From: CAZGIF01 sp964526045 | GTDB taxonomy: Bacteria > Patescibacteriota > Gracilibacteria > Absconditabacterales > Absconditicoccaceae | Assembly (NCBI GenBank): GCA_964526045.1 | Contig: CAZGIF010000005.1 | Coordinates: 1-64,000 of the forward strand | DNA: 64,000 nucleotides | Direction of reading: 5' to 3' | Shown: in pieces, positions 11,669 to 23,504 of the stretch | How positions within the stretch are numbered: the first letter of the stretch is position 1 | Layout: each line of letters opens with the position of its first letter | The notes under the pieces: model-generated | Told to the model about the DNA's origin: nothing | Database searches by the model: none | What the model saw: the letters and a program-made list of their open reading frames with translations, nothing else | Position numbers and translations under genes: made by a program

Positions 11669-12191
11669 ATGACAACAAAGAAAGCGTATTTCTCGTTTTC
11701 AATCATCGCTCTATTTCTGAGCTTGATGATGTTTGGTTTTTCAGGATGTGACTCTTAATCAAGATGTCGAATCTACCATTGCTAAAAGTAAAAGCTCAAA
11801 AAATAATGGTACAACAGAAGCTATGTCTTCTGCATGTATATCAACATTATATAGCAATTCCTTTACTTCAGCTCGTTGGTGGGGAGATCCTGGAAATTAC
11901 AACCAAAGTTTTTCTCTTAGTGGGGCTCGTACTATTCGTGTCTCGTACTCAAACATGAGTACAGATCGTGTTTTGAGAACTAGCGATGTTAGTATTTATG
12001 TAAAAACTCCAAACAATCCATACTTTGCAACAGTTAGACCGTCGTCTATAAATCGAAGTGGAGGTAAACAATCATTTGTGTGTACATTTAATGTGCCTTC
12101 AAATGTTACTGGAATTAACGTATCTATTTACACTCAACAGTATTCAATAACTGGGAACTATACTATTCAGTCATTGAATTGTATCTTCTAA
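11669..12191 (+). pseudogene. Lipoprotein gene with single-base frameshift
   Basis: ATG 11669 opens a textbook lipoprotein signal (basic n-region, hydrophobic core, lipobox FSGC) but meets TAA at 11756. A second frame to TAA 12189 encodes a beta-rich secreted domain with no signal of its own. Deleting one T in the CTCTTAATC stretch fuses them as SGCDSNQDVES. It is either a recent pseudogene or an assembly indel. The mature domain (about 150 aa) is rich in Ser, Thr, Asn and aromatics; no family recognised. A strong terminator follows. Confidence 0.7.
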
Positions 12192-12216
12192 GTAGAAAAA
12201 TGTTAAAACATTTTTA

Positions 12217-12248
12217 CCCAAGAGAACATCGTTTTCTTGGGTTTTCCT
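12217..12248 (+). terminator. Rho-independent terminator
   Basis: An 11-bp stem CCCAAGAGAAC / GTTTTCTTGGG with a 3-nt loop, followed by TTTTCCTTT, sits 25 nt after the lipoprotein stop. Confidence 0.8.
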
Positions 12249-12258
12249 TTATTATTTT

Positions 12259-13116
12259 ATGCCATTATTTATGTCAAGATGACGAAAATTTTTTCTTTCA
12301 ATTCTTATGGTGTATATCATAGCTCAAGTAATCTATCTTAGTATCTATTTTGTTGATATTATTAAGTATGGTGTATGGACATCAGACTCTTGTACAAATC
12401 CGGTTATTGTATGATGGGAATATCCATGGAGGATACTTTCACCTTCTCATCAAAATAATGAATTAATAGATCACTATCAATACAAAATTCGCCGTCAAAA
12501 AGTATATACAACATGCTGATCTGAAGAAATAGCATACACATGACTCACTATGCCACTCGCAATACAAAGTGGTATAGTTCTTACACTACCTAAAATTTTT
12601 AACGATCAAAGACTCTACACACGCATTTGATCACATCTATGTGAAAAAAGCAGTTGGTTGGATACCTTACAACATCTTGCAAGAGAAGAAATTTCTGATT
12701 ATTACCTCATTCGTTTTTTTGCAAAAGATTTTTTTATTAGTAACTATTACTTATTGAACAAAAGTCGCTCGCTTCCTTTAATTCCAGTATTTCTTACTGA
12801 TTGAAGACAAATGTATAACCTCTCATCTGATCCCGATAAGAATTGAGAATATGATTCAGTATATCAAAAGAATTTGACCATCGACCACGATACATGGCTT
12901 CCTCTTCCCCGATGATTTTCGGTAGATAAAAACAATCTCTATATTTATACACAAACGCTATCATGAGTATCGTCAGAATGAATGAGACTTTTTGATACAT
13001 GATTTTTTACTCAAGGCTCATGATTATATCAAATAAAAATTATTGAAGAGGAAATACGTTCAAGATACGGTAAAGTTATGGTTGAGCAATCAGAAACAGT
13101 TTTTGAGTGTGACTAG
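12259..13116 (+). CDS. Membrane-anchored hypothetical protein (285 aa)
   Basis: The frame runs from ATG 12259 to TAG 13114. Residues 10-30 form one transmembrane segment (FFLSILMVYIIAQVIYLSIYF) after a basic start, so the remainder is probably outside. The exported part is aromatic-rich and contains DKNNLYIYTQTL, which weakly resembles DKNYY-type repeats. It is first of four similar-sized exported genes running to 15357. Confidence 0.75.
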
Positions 13117-13188
13117 AGAGCATAATTTTGCGTCTATATAATAAAAGCGTAGAAATAATCGATTTTATTCTATTTTTTATTATTTTCT

Positions 13189-13620
13189 ATGGATAAAAGC
13201 TATATATTTGGGATCTTAGCTTTTGCTCTTATTGCTATTTCTGCTTTAGTAATCAAAAATCATGAAAGAGTTATTGATTTCTTTGTGCTTTCTTACGATG
13301 ATTATTATCTACATTTACTTATAAAAGATATTGAAAAAGAAATTTGATTTCATGATTATGATCATTTCATCATTAATACTTCAGATGGTGAGTACACTAC
13401 ATGGTTTGCTGATACCACAACTGACTGAAAGATAGTTAATGTTTTTGCAGAGTTTACAATTACTATCCTCTCTCGCTCATTGGATAAACTAGTTGTAGAA
13501 ACTAGTAATGACCCTAGGAGTCAAGATGGCAGAACAAAGCTTAAGCAATGAAGTTGAGAATATCAGATAATTTTGTGAGAATGATATGAATGGACACAAA
13601 AAGTTGTTGCTTGACCTTAG
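13189..13620 (+). CDS. Small exported hypothetical protein (143 aa)
   Basis: ATG 13189 to TAG 13618. An N-terminal hydrophobic helix (YIFGILAFALIAISALVI) is followed by a short acidic, aromatic-rich domain. No family recognised. It has the same orientation and style as its neighbours. Confidence 0.7.
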
Positions 13621-13677
13621 TAGTTGTCATAGGAGAGATGTTGTACTGAGAAGTTTTACTATTTTTTTTCTTAAACT

Positions 13678-14376
13678 ATGGTATCCTCAAAATCTCTCTT
13701 TCTAAGTGCTTATGGCTTTTTTGCAATAATTAAAATTTTCGTTGTCCTAGTTCTTCTCACTTTTTGAATCCTACAATACACTTCCGTACAAAAAGAAGAT
13801 ACTAACCGACTATTGTCATGATGATATTTATACTATTATGATCAACAAATAGATAATGATGTAGCAGAAAGAAATACTGTAGCATTAGATAAAAGTTTGG
13901 AACTTCATTCAGAAGTATTTATAGATGAAAATCATATTCGATGAAATATCTTTTATCAAAAAAATAGACATCCCTACTTTTTTAGAGAATACTTTTATAC
14001 AAATAATGATGTCTATGCTTTTGGAAAGCTCCTATCTTGAGCAAAGCCAGATTTTCACTATATTCTTGGAGATTTCTCGTGGGATCAAGAAGCAGAAATT
14101 CTTTACTTTTGATCAGAAAAGATTGAAAAAAACCCTTTTTCAGAATATAACGCCAGTCCACTTTTATACAAAGCCACAGAAAATACTTTTTTGATAAGTG
14201 ATTGATTGTGTTTTATTATGGCAGGTTTTATAAGCACAGAAAAAAAATTGATAGAAGACAACCTCGAGCAAATACAACAGATTATTTCTTTTCCAATTAA
14301 TGGATCTCCAACCACATTATACATTACTTATACCATAAGTAAAAACGAGAATACATTATGTAAAGAAAATTTATAG
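13678..14376 (+). CDS. Membrane-anchored hypothetical protein, DKNYY-like (232 aa)
   Basis: ATG 13678 to TAG 14374. The signal-anchor lies at residues 12-35. The outer part carries spaced blocks such as NDVYAFGKLLSGAKPDF and EAEILYFGSEKI, similar in pattern to DKNYY repeats (vY.ng..l.ga...F). The assignment is weak. It is part of the exported-protein cassette. Confidence 0.7.
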
Positions 14377-14487
14377 GAAAAGATTGATTACAGTAAATAA
14401 AGAATTGAACTTCTACAATTTTGACATATCATAAGATATGAGAATATTGATATAAATATCTCGTTTTTTTACTTGATAAAACATCTA

Positions 14488-15357
14488 ATGAAGGTTTTTA
14501 GCTATAGTATTCTTTGATGAATTTTTACACTACTTCTTTTCTATTTTTTATCATTTAGAACGATAGACAACGGTGATTGATTTTCTTGTTATCAAAATGC
14601 AATAAGTATTTATTGTCCATCGTTATGACTTGAAAAATCTATGCAATTTGACGCATTATCGTTTCGTTTTCTCTAACAATTTGCAGGTCATTTCTTGGTA
14701 GATCATAGTGGTTTATATTCTCTTGAAGGGAAGCAACTGGTCAAATTACATCATGACAACAATACTTTCCTTTTCCCCACCGCAAATCATGTGTATGATC
14801 TTTTATCACAAACCATGTATCGTATTTCATATACTGATACGTGAACAACAATTACACCAATTTATACATGACAAACATCATATATAAATCAATTTTTCGT
14901 AACATGAAGTAGCAATAGTGAATCATATAATCGTTTATATTGATCTTTCTTAGCGTATGACTTTATAAACAACAAACTACTTCGAGCATGAGAACAAGAT
15001 ATGGATATCGAGATTAAAGAATCTATTCATCCTATCGGACACCCAAGAAGCCCTTACATAAAAATAGATGATGGAATATATTTCAATAGCAATTTTATTA
15101 CCTGATATAATGCGTGATCAGAATTAAAAACATATAATAACTTTCTGTGGCATTGAAAACAATTGTGGTTTTATGATAAATTTGTATGATTGTTTGATGA
15201 AGCTGAATGTTTAGATGTACCACAATGATATTATACACAATTTACTTGTGTAACCAATTCATCAATTATTTACAAAAACACATCCTATCCTCGCAACAAC
15301 ATGACAGAAGATGAAATTATCGAATTTGTAAAAACATTGCCTCATAGTAAAGAATAA
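14488..15357 (+). pseudogene. Exported hypothetical protein interrupted by an in-frame TAA
   Basis: One 290-codon frame runs from ATG 14488 to TAA 15355 but contains TAA at 14674-14676, codon 63. The upstream part has a signal-anchor (GIFTLLLFYFLSF) and a Cys pair; the downstream part (GHFLVDHSGLYSLEG onward) continues the exported, aromatic-rich style of the neighbours and has no signal sequence of its own. A TTG just after the stop could restart it. Nonsense decay, readthrough or assembly error are all possible. Confidence 0.65.
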
Positions 15358-15512
15358 AACATTCATGTTTGGTCTCTCTTTTATCTGTTTACACTAATTT
15401 TTAGACGGTCCCAAAAAAGACCTAGTAATAAACTATAACACGCATCAATATTTGACATTACACAAAAATAAAGTATAATAAAACATATATTTATTTTGTC
15501 AATTGTGTATTA

Positions 15513-17546
15513 ATGCGAAAAACATGACTCAAAGTCATAGCAGAACTCATCATAGCAGCACTCTTGTTTTTTTTGTTACTAAAATATGTACCGCCTTTGA
15601 TCAGTACAGGATGAAATGCTGTATGACAAGATAGTAGTGTAACTGACTATTCTGCACATAGCAATACAACACCAAGTTCTTTGGTATCTCCTTGACCAAA
15701 CAGTGTTCGTCCACAGTGATTTCAAACAAACAATGGATGAGTACCAGACTACAACGACAATAACAACGAATCCTTGTCAGAAGAAAATCCTTGACAACCA
15801 ACGAGTCCAAAACAAACAACAACGGATATTTTGTTAGAAAATCAAAACTGACCTACAACAACAAAACAATCATGCTCTTTGCCTTGGGGGTGAAAGCTTT
15901 CTCATAATCAACAAGTCAGAGCGTACAAAGAAGATGTTGCTAATGATGAAAACATATGCGAATGAGAAATTAGAGTTTGTAATGACTGACAACTTCAATG
16001 ATGATACGAATTTGAATCCTGTAGTTTTACGATAGATTGATACAACGACAAACAAGAAATCATCGAATGAGCAACACAGACAAGACACAATATTTTTACG
16101 TATATTAAGAGATCTGACGATCCTCAAGAATTTAGACAACCCGCAAGACAACCTGCTTCTATAGAGTGAGTCATTTTTGATACAAATGGAAAACGCGTTG
16201 ACAAACTAACGGACAAAAACTATACGCAACGAGACTCATCTCAAACTACATTTTTAGAATATTCTCTTGATTGATTAGTACCAGAAGATACCACTCAAAC
16301 AGGATCTTCATGCCGTAGTCCACGGTCAACTCGTGTGCCGCATGGAACGTTTGTTACTGCACGAGAGAGTTCCTACGCACTCCCAGACCAACAATGCAAA
16401 CTACAACATAGACCATGTATAGATTGAGATTTGTTGGGAAGTTACAAAGAGAAGTCTTGTCAACAAGCCGTGGCAAATACAAATGAATCACAAACTGAAT
16501 TATCAGTACCAGATCCATGAGTTATATCAGATATACCAAGATGAAATAGCATCAAAGATGATTCGTTCTTGATAACAAAACAACCAAGACAACAAGCTTT
16601 AGAACAACAATGTACATATCAAAGTGTACAAATATTGAATATTCAACCTACATCATCATGTTCAACGCAAAACTGTCTTATTACAAACCCACGTTTTGAA
16701 GTATTGATTGGAAATAGTTCATATTTTGCATGAGAAATCACATTCTTTTATCAAGACAATGCGACATGACAGACCTGAGTTATCAATGAGGACCTTATCT
16801 GAACACAAAGACAGTATATATTTAGTATTCCTGGAATAACAAAAAAAGTATCTGACATAGATAACGATATGTATGTTGCAATAACGGTTATTTACACAAC
16901 CGCGTGTGGTCAAAAATCAGCGTCTCGTACATATTGAACTATTCTTCCGATATGAGCATCACTTACACCCGTTATACAAACAGCACCGCAAAATCAAGCA
17001 AACACAAGTAGCAATACAACAAGTAGCATACAAGATTACATCAAACAATTTAACACACCATCACAACCCATAGGATCATGAACAATCGTTTGTAGCAACC
17101 AAAAAGATCCAGTATGTTGATTTAGTAAAGGATCTTTAGCAACATACACAAATCTTTGCCAAGCAAAAAAATCATGAGCAACATATGTCTATGCTTGAAT
17201 ATGTGATTTATCTCCAGGATCATGTGCATGAGATATGGAAAGATGATATGAACATCCACTGATAACAGATAGATCGTGTTGTGCATGACTAGCCAAACAA
17301 TCCGTCTGACCAAACACTTTTATCTGTTACAAACCAGAAAGAGAACTTTGTTATCCTCAAACCCAAACATGACAGCAGTCAGACTATGCTTTTCCTATTG
17401 ATTGTCGTTTTGTCTGATGCGATGCACAAAGTTGAGTTATTTGTGGAATCAGATGAACTGTCCAAAAAAACTATGAAAATATGTGCTTATTAGAGCGTGA
17501 CAAATGAATGTTTTTGTATAGCGGGCAATGTATCATTGACGAGTAG
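15513..17546 (+). CDS. Large surface protein with Kazal-like domains (677 aa)
   Basis: An N-terminal membrane segment (LIIAALLFFLLLKYV, residues 11-25) precedes a long Gln/Asn/Ser/Thr-rich region with scattered Cys pairs. Near the C-terminus are two Cys-patterned modules. The first, CSNQKDPVCGF..TYTNLCQ...GIC, matches the Kazal protease-inhibitor pattern C-x6-PVCG-TY-N-C-GxC. The second (CGIRGTV..NYENMC..SGQC) is a diverged copy. Extracellular location is inferred from the signal and the many cysteines. A role in blocking host or prey proteases is possible but not shown. Confidence 0.75.
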
Positions 17547-17571
17547 TATGAGGATTTTATAGACATACGTT

Positions 17572-18807
17572 TTATAAAACCTCTTCATTACCAACATAAT
17601 AGAGAAATAAGTTTTCTTTAGCAAAATAAGAAAGTACGTCTTCGACGTCTTTTTTTGTGATTTTTTTGTAACGTTCAATCAAATCTTTCATTTCTTTGAT
17701 AGAATTATACATCAAAAACTGATTTCAATAAAAGCTAGCATATGAGCTAGTTGTTTCTATTCACATTTGTAAAGAACCAAGTGTATATCACATTGCTGTA
17801 TCAAATTCTTGATCAGAAATTCATCATGTTGTTAGGTGTGCGACTTCCTCAAAAATCTTCTCAACTCAAAAAGAAAATTTATCTTTATCCATACCAGCTC
17901 TGATATAAAATGTTCCATAATCAGGTGACGAACTATGTGACGCACCAATATAATAACATAATCCATGTTTTTCTCTTACGTTTTGGTACAATCTAGATGA
18001 CATATTTCATCACAAAATCGTTGATAATATTTTTGCTGCATATTTTTTATCATCTGGATACGCAAGTCAACGAGCAGAAATAACAAGATGATTTTGACTA
18101 ATATCTTTTTTGTAAAATCATATAGCGCTTGCTGGAGTATATTCCTCAAACATAGGTTTTACATAGTTTTTTGTGTCTCACAAAGTAGCAAAAGAAGCTG
18201 CTATATGTTTTTCCAAATCCTGCTGATCTGTTATTTTTCCACTAATTACCAAGATCATATTATCTTTTGTATACAAGTCTTTTTTGTGTTCAAACAAATC
18301 TGCTTGTGTAAAGCTACGCACATTTTCTGCAGGTCCAAGTATTTCTCTTCCATATGAATTTTCTCCAAAAAACCATGTTCTTCGTTTATCCATAACCAAT
18401 TCTTGAGGAGAGTCTTCATACATAGCAATCTCTTGAATAACAACTCACTTTTCTCTTTCCATTTCTGGTTCATGAAACGAAGGGTTAACAATCATGTCAG
18501 ACAGTATATCAAGTGCTTTATACACATGACTAGGTGCAGATTTGATATAATATCATGCATTTTCAAAGCCAGTGTACGCATTAGAGTGTCACCCAAATGA
18601 TTCAATTGCTTGTGCAACATCTTTTGGAGTTTTATAGATTTTTCATCATTTAAAAAACATATGTTCCAAAAAATGACTCATTCCGTTTTTCTCTTTGGAT
18701 TCATATACTGATCAAGCTTTGACCATAACTTCAACTGTTACAGCATTGGCTTCCTGTAAAGGAATAAATATACAAGGCAGTCAGGCAATCGTTTTTGTAA
18801 TATACAT
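17572..18807 (-). CDS. M16-family zinc protease (insulinase-like)
   Basis: 411 aa, the length of single-chain bacterial M16B peptidases. The inverted zinc motif HFLEH is at about residues 58-62, with a downstream Glu in EKGVVIQEIAMYED as third ligand. The C-terminal half contains the R/Y region NVREKHGLCYYIGA typical of the family (R...Y). Most members degrade peptides in the cytoplasm. It lies 30 nt downstream of glyA on the same strand, so likely co-transcribed. Confidence 0.93.
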
Positions 18808-18837
18808 AGCAAAAAAGTTATATAAAAAGGAATTGGA

Positions 18838-20127
18838 TTATAATGCAGGAACAGGGAATTGTTTACAAAACTCGATAACCTCTTGATGTAAAGAAGAAAT
18901 ATACCTTTTATCTTCTCTATGAATAAACGCACGATCAATAAAATCTATGATTTTTTGTGTGTCAATTGACTTCACTCCTCTCGTCGTCATTGCTTGCATA
19001 CCGATACGCAATCACGATGGTCTAAATGGAGGATTTGGATCATTTGGAATAGTTGACTTTGACGTAGAAATTCAAATTGCATCCAGTATTTTTTCTGCAT
19101 CTCATCCATGTAATCATTTGTCACGCAAGTCCAAAATAACCATATGATTATCTGTTCATCATGTCACTAGCGTATATCATTTTGACAAAAATGAATCTGA
19201 CATTGTTTGTGCGTTTGTGATAATTTGTTGAGCATAGGTAGCAAATGACGGACTTTGAGCCTCTTTGAGTGCTACTGCTATTGCCGCAATTGTATTCATA
19301 TGAGGTCATCATTGCGTCCCAGGAAAAACTGCTCTATCAATACGGGTTGGTATATTTTCAATTGTATCTTCAGGTTTTTTGAGAGGATTAGAAACAATTC
19401 AATTTGTCAAAATCAAAGCTCATCTTGGTCATCTCAATGACTTGTGACTCGTTGTCATCATCACTTGGAATCACTTTTGCAAAGGATTTTGCAAAACTCA
19501 TCATGCGATCAATCATCATATATGAGACATATCTGCAAATGCTATCGCTCATACTTCATGTGCAATTTCGGCAAATTGAGCATAGTCTAATTCTCTTGGA
19601 TATGCGCTAAATCCAGCCAAAATTACTTTTGGTTTGTGTTCACGAGCCAAAGCTCTAATTTGATCAAAATCTATACCTCAATCAGGTAATGTTCAATATC
19701 TCACAAAATTATACACTCTTGAAAGAAAAGTAACTGGTGCACCGTGAGTCAAATGTCACCCATGCGTCAAATCCATACCCAATATTGTATCTCAAGGTTG
19801 CATCAATCAAGCATAGATTGCGTTGTTTGCGGCAGCTCAAGACAATGCCTGTACATTTGCATGATCTGAACCAAAAAGTTCTTTTGCTCTTTGAATAGCA
19901 AGAGATTCAACAATATCCGTATATTTTTGTCATCCATAATACCTTTTGCCAGGGTATCATTCTGCATATTTGTTCGCCAAATGAGATGCTTGTGCCTGCA
20001 AGACAGCCAATGACTGATAATTTTCACTTGCTATCAGCTCCATTCACGCGATTTGTCTTTGCTGTTCTCCGATTATTGCTTGATAAATATCATTATCTTG
20101 TTTTTCTAAGTCTGTATATGATAACAT
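18838..20127 (-). CDS. glyA: Serine hydroxymethyltransferase
   Basis: PLP enzyme that interconverts serine and glycine with tetrahydrofolate. The 429-aa length is normal. Motifs: MELIASENY, KYAEGYPGKRYYGG, THGGHLTHGAPV, DMSHIGGLIAGG and the PLP-lysine block TTSHKSLRGPRG. More than a dozen of its glycines are TGA, which makes it a clean test of code 25. Glycine supply is notable in an organism with an expanded glycine codon set. Start ATG 20127. Confidence 0.97.
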
Positions 20128-20331
20128 AAAAGATTTCAAAAAAATAAAATCTGACTGGTATCTAGTTTCTTTCAGCATTGAGTGTATACGTTTTCTACCA
20201 CAGTTGCAACACAAACTTCACACTTTACCAATCTAAAGTTTACAACACAATAACACTTTAGTTTGTGATGGTCTTGAGAAAGTATTCTATTTTTGTATAG
20301 TTTTGAATAGATTTTTATACAACAATTACTC

Positions 20332-20610
20332 ATGACAGACAAACAACTCAAAAAAATACTTCTACCTTTATTGACAGCATTCGAAAAAATTCCAAACAAA
20401 GACGACATGTTTCTATTTTTGAGGGATTTATGTACAGACGCAGAATTATTAGAAATGAACCAAAGACTAGATATTGCACAAAGACTTCATACTTGAGAAT
20501 CCTACAAAAAAATAGAAGAAACAACATGAGCATCCTCTACGACAATTGCGAGAGTTGCAAAATTTTTGTGATGAGAATTCGGTTGATATAAGTTAGTTCT
20601 GGAGAAATAA
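20332..20610 (+). CDS. TrpR-like (YerC/YecD family) regulator
   Basis: A 92-aa all-helical protein. LLEMNQRLDIAQRLHTGESYKKIEETTGAS..TIARV matches the TrpR/YerC helix-turn-helix pattern. Family members are small DNA-binding proteins; targets here are unknown. Divergent from glyA, with 204 bp between. Confidence 0.85.
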
Positions 20611-20624
20611 AATAATAAAAAATA

Positions 20625-20652
20625 TTGACTTATCTTGTATTTTTTTTATAAA
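20625..20652 (+). promoter_or_regulatory. Putative sigma70 promoter for the HExxH gene at 20683
   Basis: TTGACT (20625-20630), a 16-bp spacer and TATAAA (20647-20652), about 30 bp ahead of ATG 20683. Confidence 0.6.
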
Positions 20653-20682
20653 AATTATTTATACGAAAACACAAAATGTAAT

Positions 20683-21558
20683 ATGGATAATAAATTATTT
20701 GAGAAAATTTTCCACAACATAAGCCTCAATTCTAATGATCATAAAATTATTTATACTATTAAAGTAAAAATCGGTAATTTACTAAGAACATTACTTTTAC
20801 AAACAAATGCAGCAGATTGAACTTGAGAAAAAATCCGAATCCAAGTAAAAAAGGGTAACACTTTTTTTCAAGAACAATATAGAAAAAATGAAGCTATTAG
20901 AAGAATAATCGATGTAGAATGAAAACTTCCTGAGGGATACGATAAACAAATCAAAGGAGCATTTGCAACACCAACATCAGACTTATCAATAACTTGACGA
21001 ACATGATGAGTTTATATAAACGACTCTTTTCTCTATAAAAAAGAGCGATATATGAAACATCTTGTTAATAAATTTGAAAATTACATTAAAGAAGAAAAAG
21101 AGAAAGATGAAAATTTTTCCTATTCTTGACCATGACCAATCGAAGTCATTGAATACTACAGAAAGAATTGAATATTATGAAAAGCTTATATACCAGATAT
21201 TTGAATGAAAGACAAACATTTCTTAGAGAACGCAATGAGTAACACTATACATGAAGTAACACATAAAACATTCAGAGTTAAACATAGATGAAAAAAAAGC
21301 AGGGAATTACTAATCCAAAGCTTCAAACCAATTTGAAAAGAAAATTACAAAAACTACTACATTAAGAGAAACGAAATACATGCAAGAATAAACGAAATAA
21401 GATACTTATTACATTGAGAAGACTTTCGAAGAGAATTTGAACTAACTGATCGAGAAAGAATTATAAGTTTATGAAAAGAACGCAATGATATAAAAGAAAT
21501 GCTATCTCATGTAAAACATCCTGAACTATTTATAGAAACTCTAAACCAAATGTATTAA
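20683..21558 (+). CDS. HExxH putative metallopeptidase (291 aa)
   Basis: ATG 20683 to TAA 21556. HEVTHK gives H190, E191, H194, and EIHARINEI supplies E238 as a possible third zinc ligand. No signal peptide. The HExxH plus RINE arrangement resembles the gene at 6765 (HELLH ... RINE), though the rest is diverged. Its 3' end (EMLSHVKHPELFIE) is repeated as a decayed fragment at 23389-23457. It is followed closely by a GNAT-like gene, suggesting a two-gene module. Confidence 0.72.
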
Positions 21559-21600
21559 TCTATTAATCAAAAACCACTCCTTTTATAAAGTATATAGAAA

Positions 21601-22308
21601 ATGGAAATACGAGAATATAAAAATACCCAACCAAAAAAAGCCTTACAAAAAAGTAACGGTATTGCAGAAATACTTCTAAATAACAAAAATATATTTGAAA
21701 TAAAAATAAACCAGCAAACAAAACTAAGCTTAGAAAAGATAAAATTAACTACTAGCGACATTCTATTTACTTGCTGACTAGCAAACATAATCAATATTAA
21801 GAATTGAGATATATTATGTATTAGTATAAATGATAATTATGACTGAAGCTACTCGATAGATATAAATAGCAAAATCAATAAAATAGAGTGTAAAATAGAA
21901 ATTGATATAAAAAATAAACGTATCGTAAACGAAAAAATAAAACTTGGAAAGTTAGCATGAAAATGAATTGGATTACAAGTCATCAAAGACCAAGTAGAAA
22001 ATTGAACAATTAATTGATATTGACTACGTTGCACAGCAATAAGATCAGAAAATATGAATTGATACTATTCTTTCGCTAGAATGTGATTCCTAATGAACAA
22101 AAAGTCCGATAAAGACACTTTAGTAAAAATGTGTAATAAAAACTGAGATATAGACATTCAAAATACAATATCATTAGGAGATCTTATGAAAACAGAAAAA
22201 TGACGTGCATTTTGGAAAGAACACTGATTCTCTTATGAAGCATATTTTGATACGTCTGTATGATCGGAATCACACAAAATACTAGATCTATATACAAAAG
22301 AAAAATAA
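21601..22308 (+). CDS. GNAT-like protein A (235 aa)
   Basis: ATG 21601 to TAA 22306. The segment AGKGIGLQVIKDQV resembles the acetyl-CoA loop of GNAT enzymes, and NGYYSFARMGF matches the C-terminal GNAT strand-loop (Y...lGF). The C-terminus (LMKTEKGRAFWKEHGFSY, then GSESHKILDLY) is shared with the paralogue at 23505. Substrate unknown. The N-terminal 90 residues are unassigned. Confidence 0.7.
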
Positions 22309-22434
22309 ATATAAAAATAGAAGAGTGTATGTAACTTACTAAACTAGAATTCAGCAAAGAATATATATTTTTCAATCAAATTTTACCACACTCACGTAAA
22401 ATAAACTAAAATTTAGGACACAATATTCTCAAAC

Positions 22435-23388
22435 ATGAACACTAAAAAACTAGAACTTCATAATAGCAAAAATCAAAAAATAATAAACAATAAACAAACA
22501 GAGACTGATCTTTTTCTTAGCCTAGACCAATGAATAGAGTTTATAAAAGAACTTGAGCTAGTACATTACACTAAAAAAGACCTTAAATATATATGATACT
22601 TACAACATTATTGAAAAAAATGAGATCAAAATCTTAGTTTATGATTTTTTGAGCAAAAAATTGATTGAATGCGAATTATGTCGAAAGAACAACTGGAAAA
22701 TACTAAATTTTATTATCATACCTTCACAATAAGCAACTGCTATGCAATAAATGTTTCTGATTGCTGAGTAAATTGGTTAGAATACATATATATTAATACT
22801 CTAATTAGAAAAAAAATAGCAAAGTGAGAAAAAATAAAAAGTTCAAACATTCACAACGAAATTGGTATAAATTGAGACTATTTCATGGACAATCTAAACC
22901 AAAATGAAAAAAAATTTCTCAAACGAATTCAAAAAGCACAAAGAACTCTTCGTAACTTACATTTAGAGTGCAGTGATGATATTTTTATAGAAAAGACATG
23001 AGATATTGCTACTAAAATAATTAAAGAACTGGATCTACCAGAAAATATTATTTTCAAATACAAAAACTCTATCGAAAAAATTGAAGAAGAGGCGCCAGAC
23101 TCTTATTTAATATTAGATAATAGAATTTTAAAAAACAAAACAAAAGAATTATATATACCACGTGAGGAATGGGCAAAAAAACACTTCAAACGCTTAGAAG
23201 AGGAAATATACACAAAGATATGAAATAATGTAACACATAATAGCATGGCATTCGAAAACATCAAAAAAAGACTACTATTTATTGAGCGATTTATAAATAG
23301 ATCTGAAAAAGATTGGTGATATGATAATACATTTATAAATCATATGAAGAAAAGAAAAAAAATTATAGAAGAAACATTAATACAGTAG
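22435..23388 (+). CDS. Hypothetical protein (317 aa)
   Basis: ATG 22435 to TAG 23386. A lysine-rich soluble protein, mostly helical in the second half (NEKKFLKRIQKAQRTLRNL). No motif recognised. It lies between the two GNAT-like paralogues and is followed at once by the decayed 3' end of an HExxH gene, so it may have been inserted into the duplicated module. Confidence 0.65.
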
Positions 23389-23457
23389 AAAGATACATAA
23401 GAAATGCTATCTCACAGAAAACACCTTGAATGATTTATAAAGAATTTTAACAAAATA
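23389..23457 (+). pseudogene. Remnant of an HExxH gene 3' end
   Basis: This short stretch matches the last codons of the gene ending at 21558: both contain the 14-mer GAAATGCTATCTCA, and the translation EMLSHRKHLEGFIKNFNK parallels EMLSHVKHPELFIETLNQ. An in-frame TAA interrupts it. It sits ahead of the second GNAT-like gene exactly as the full gene sits ahead of the first, so it marks an old tandem duplication. Confidence 0.7.
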
Positions 23458-23504
23458 TAACTTACATAATAAAAAAATCAGTAAATTTTATAAAAACACA
23501 TAAA

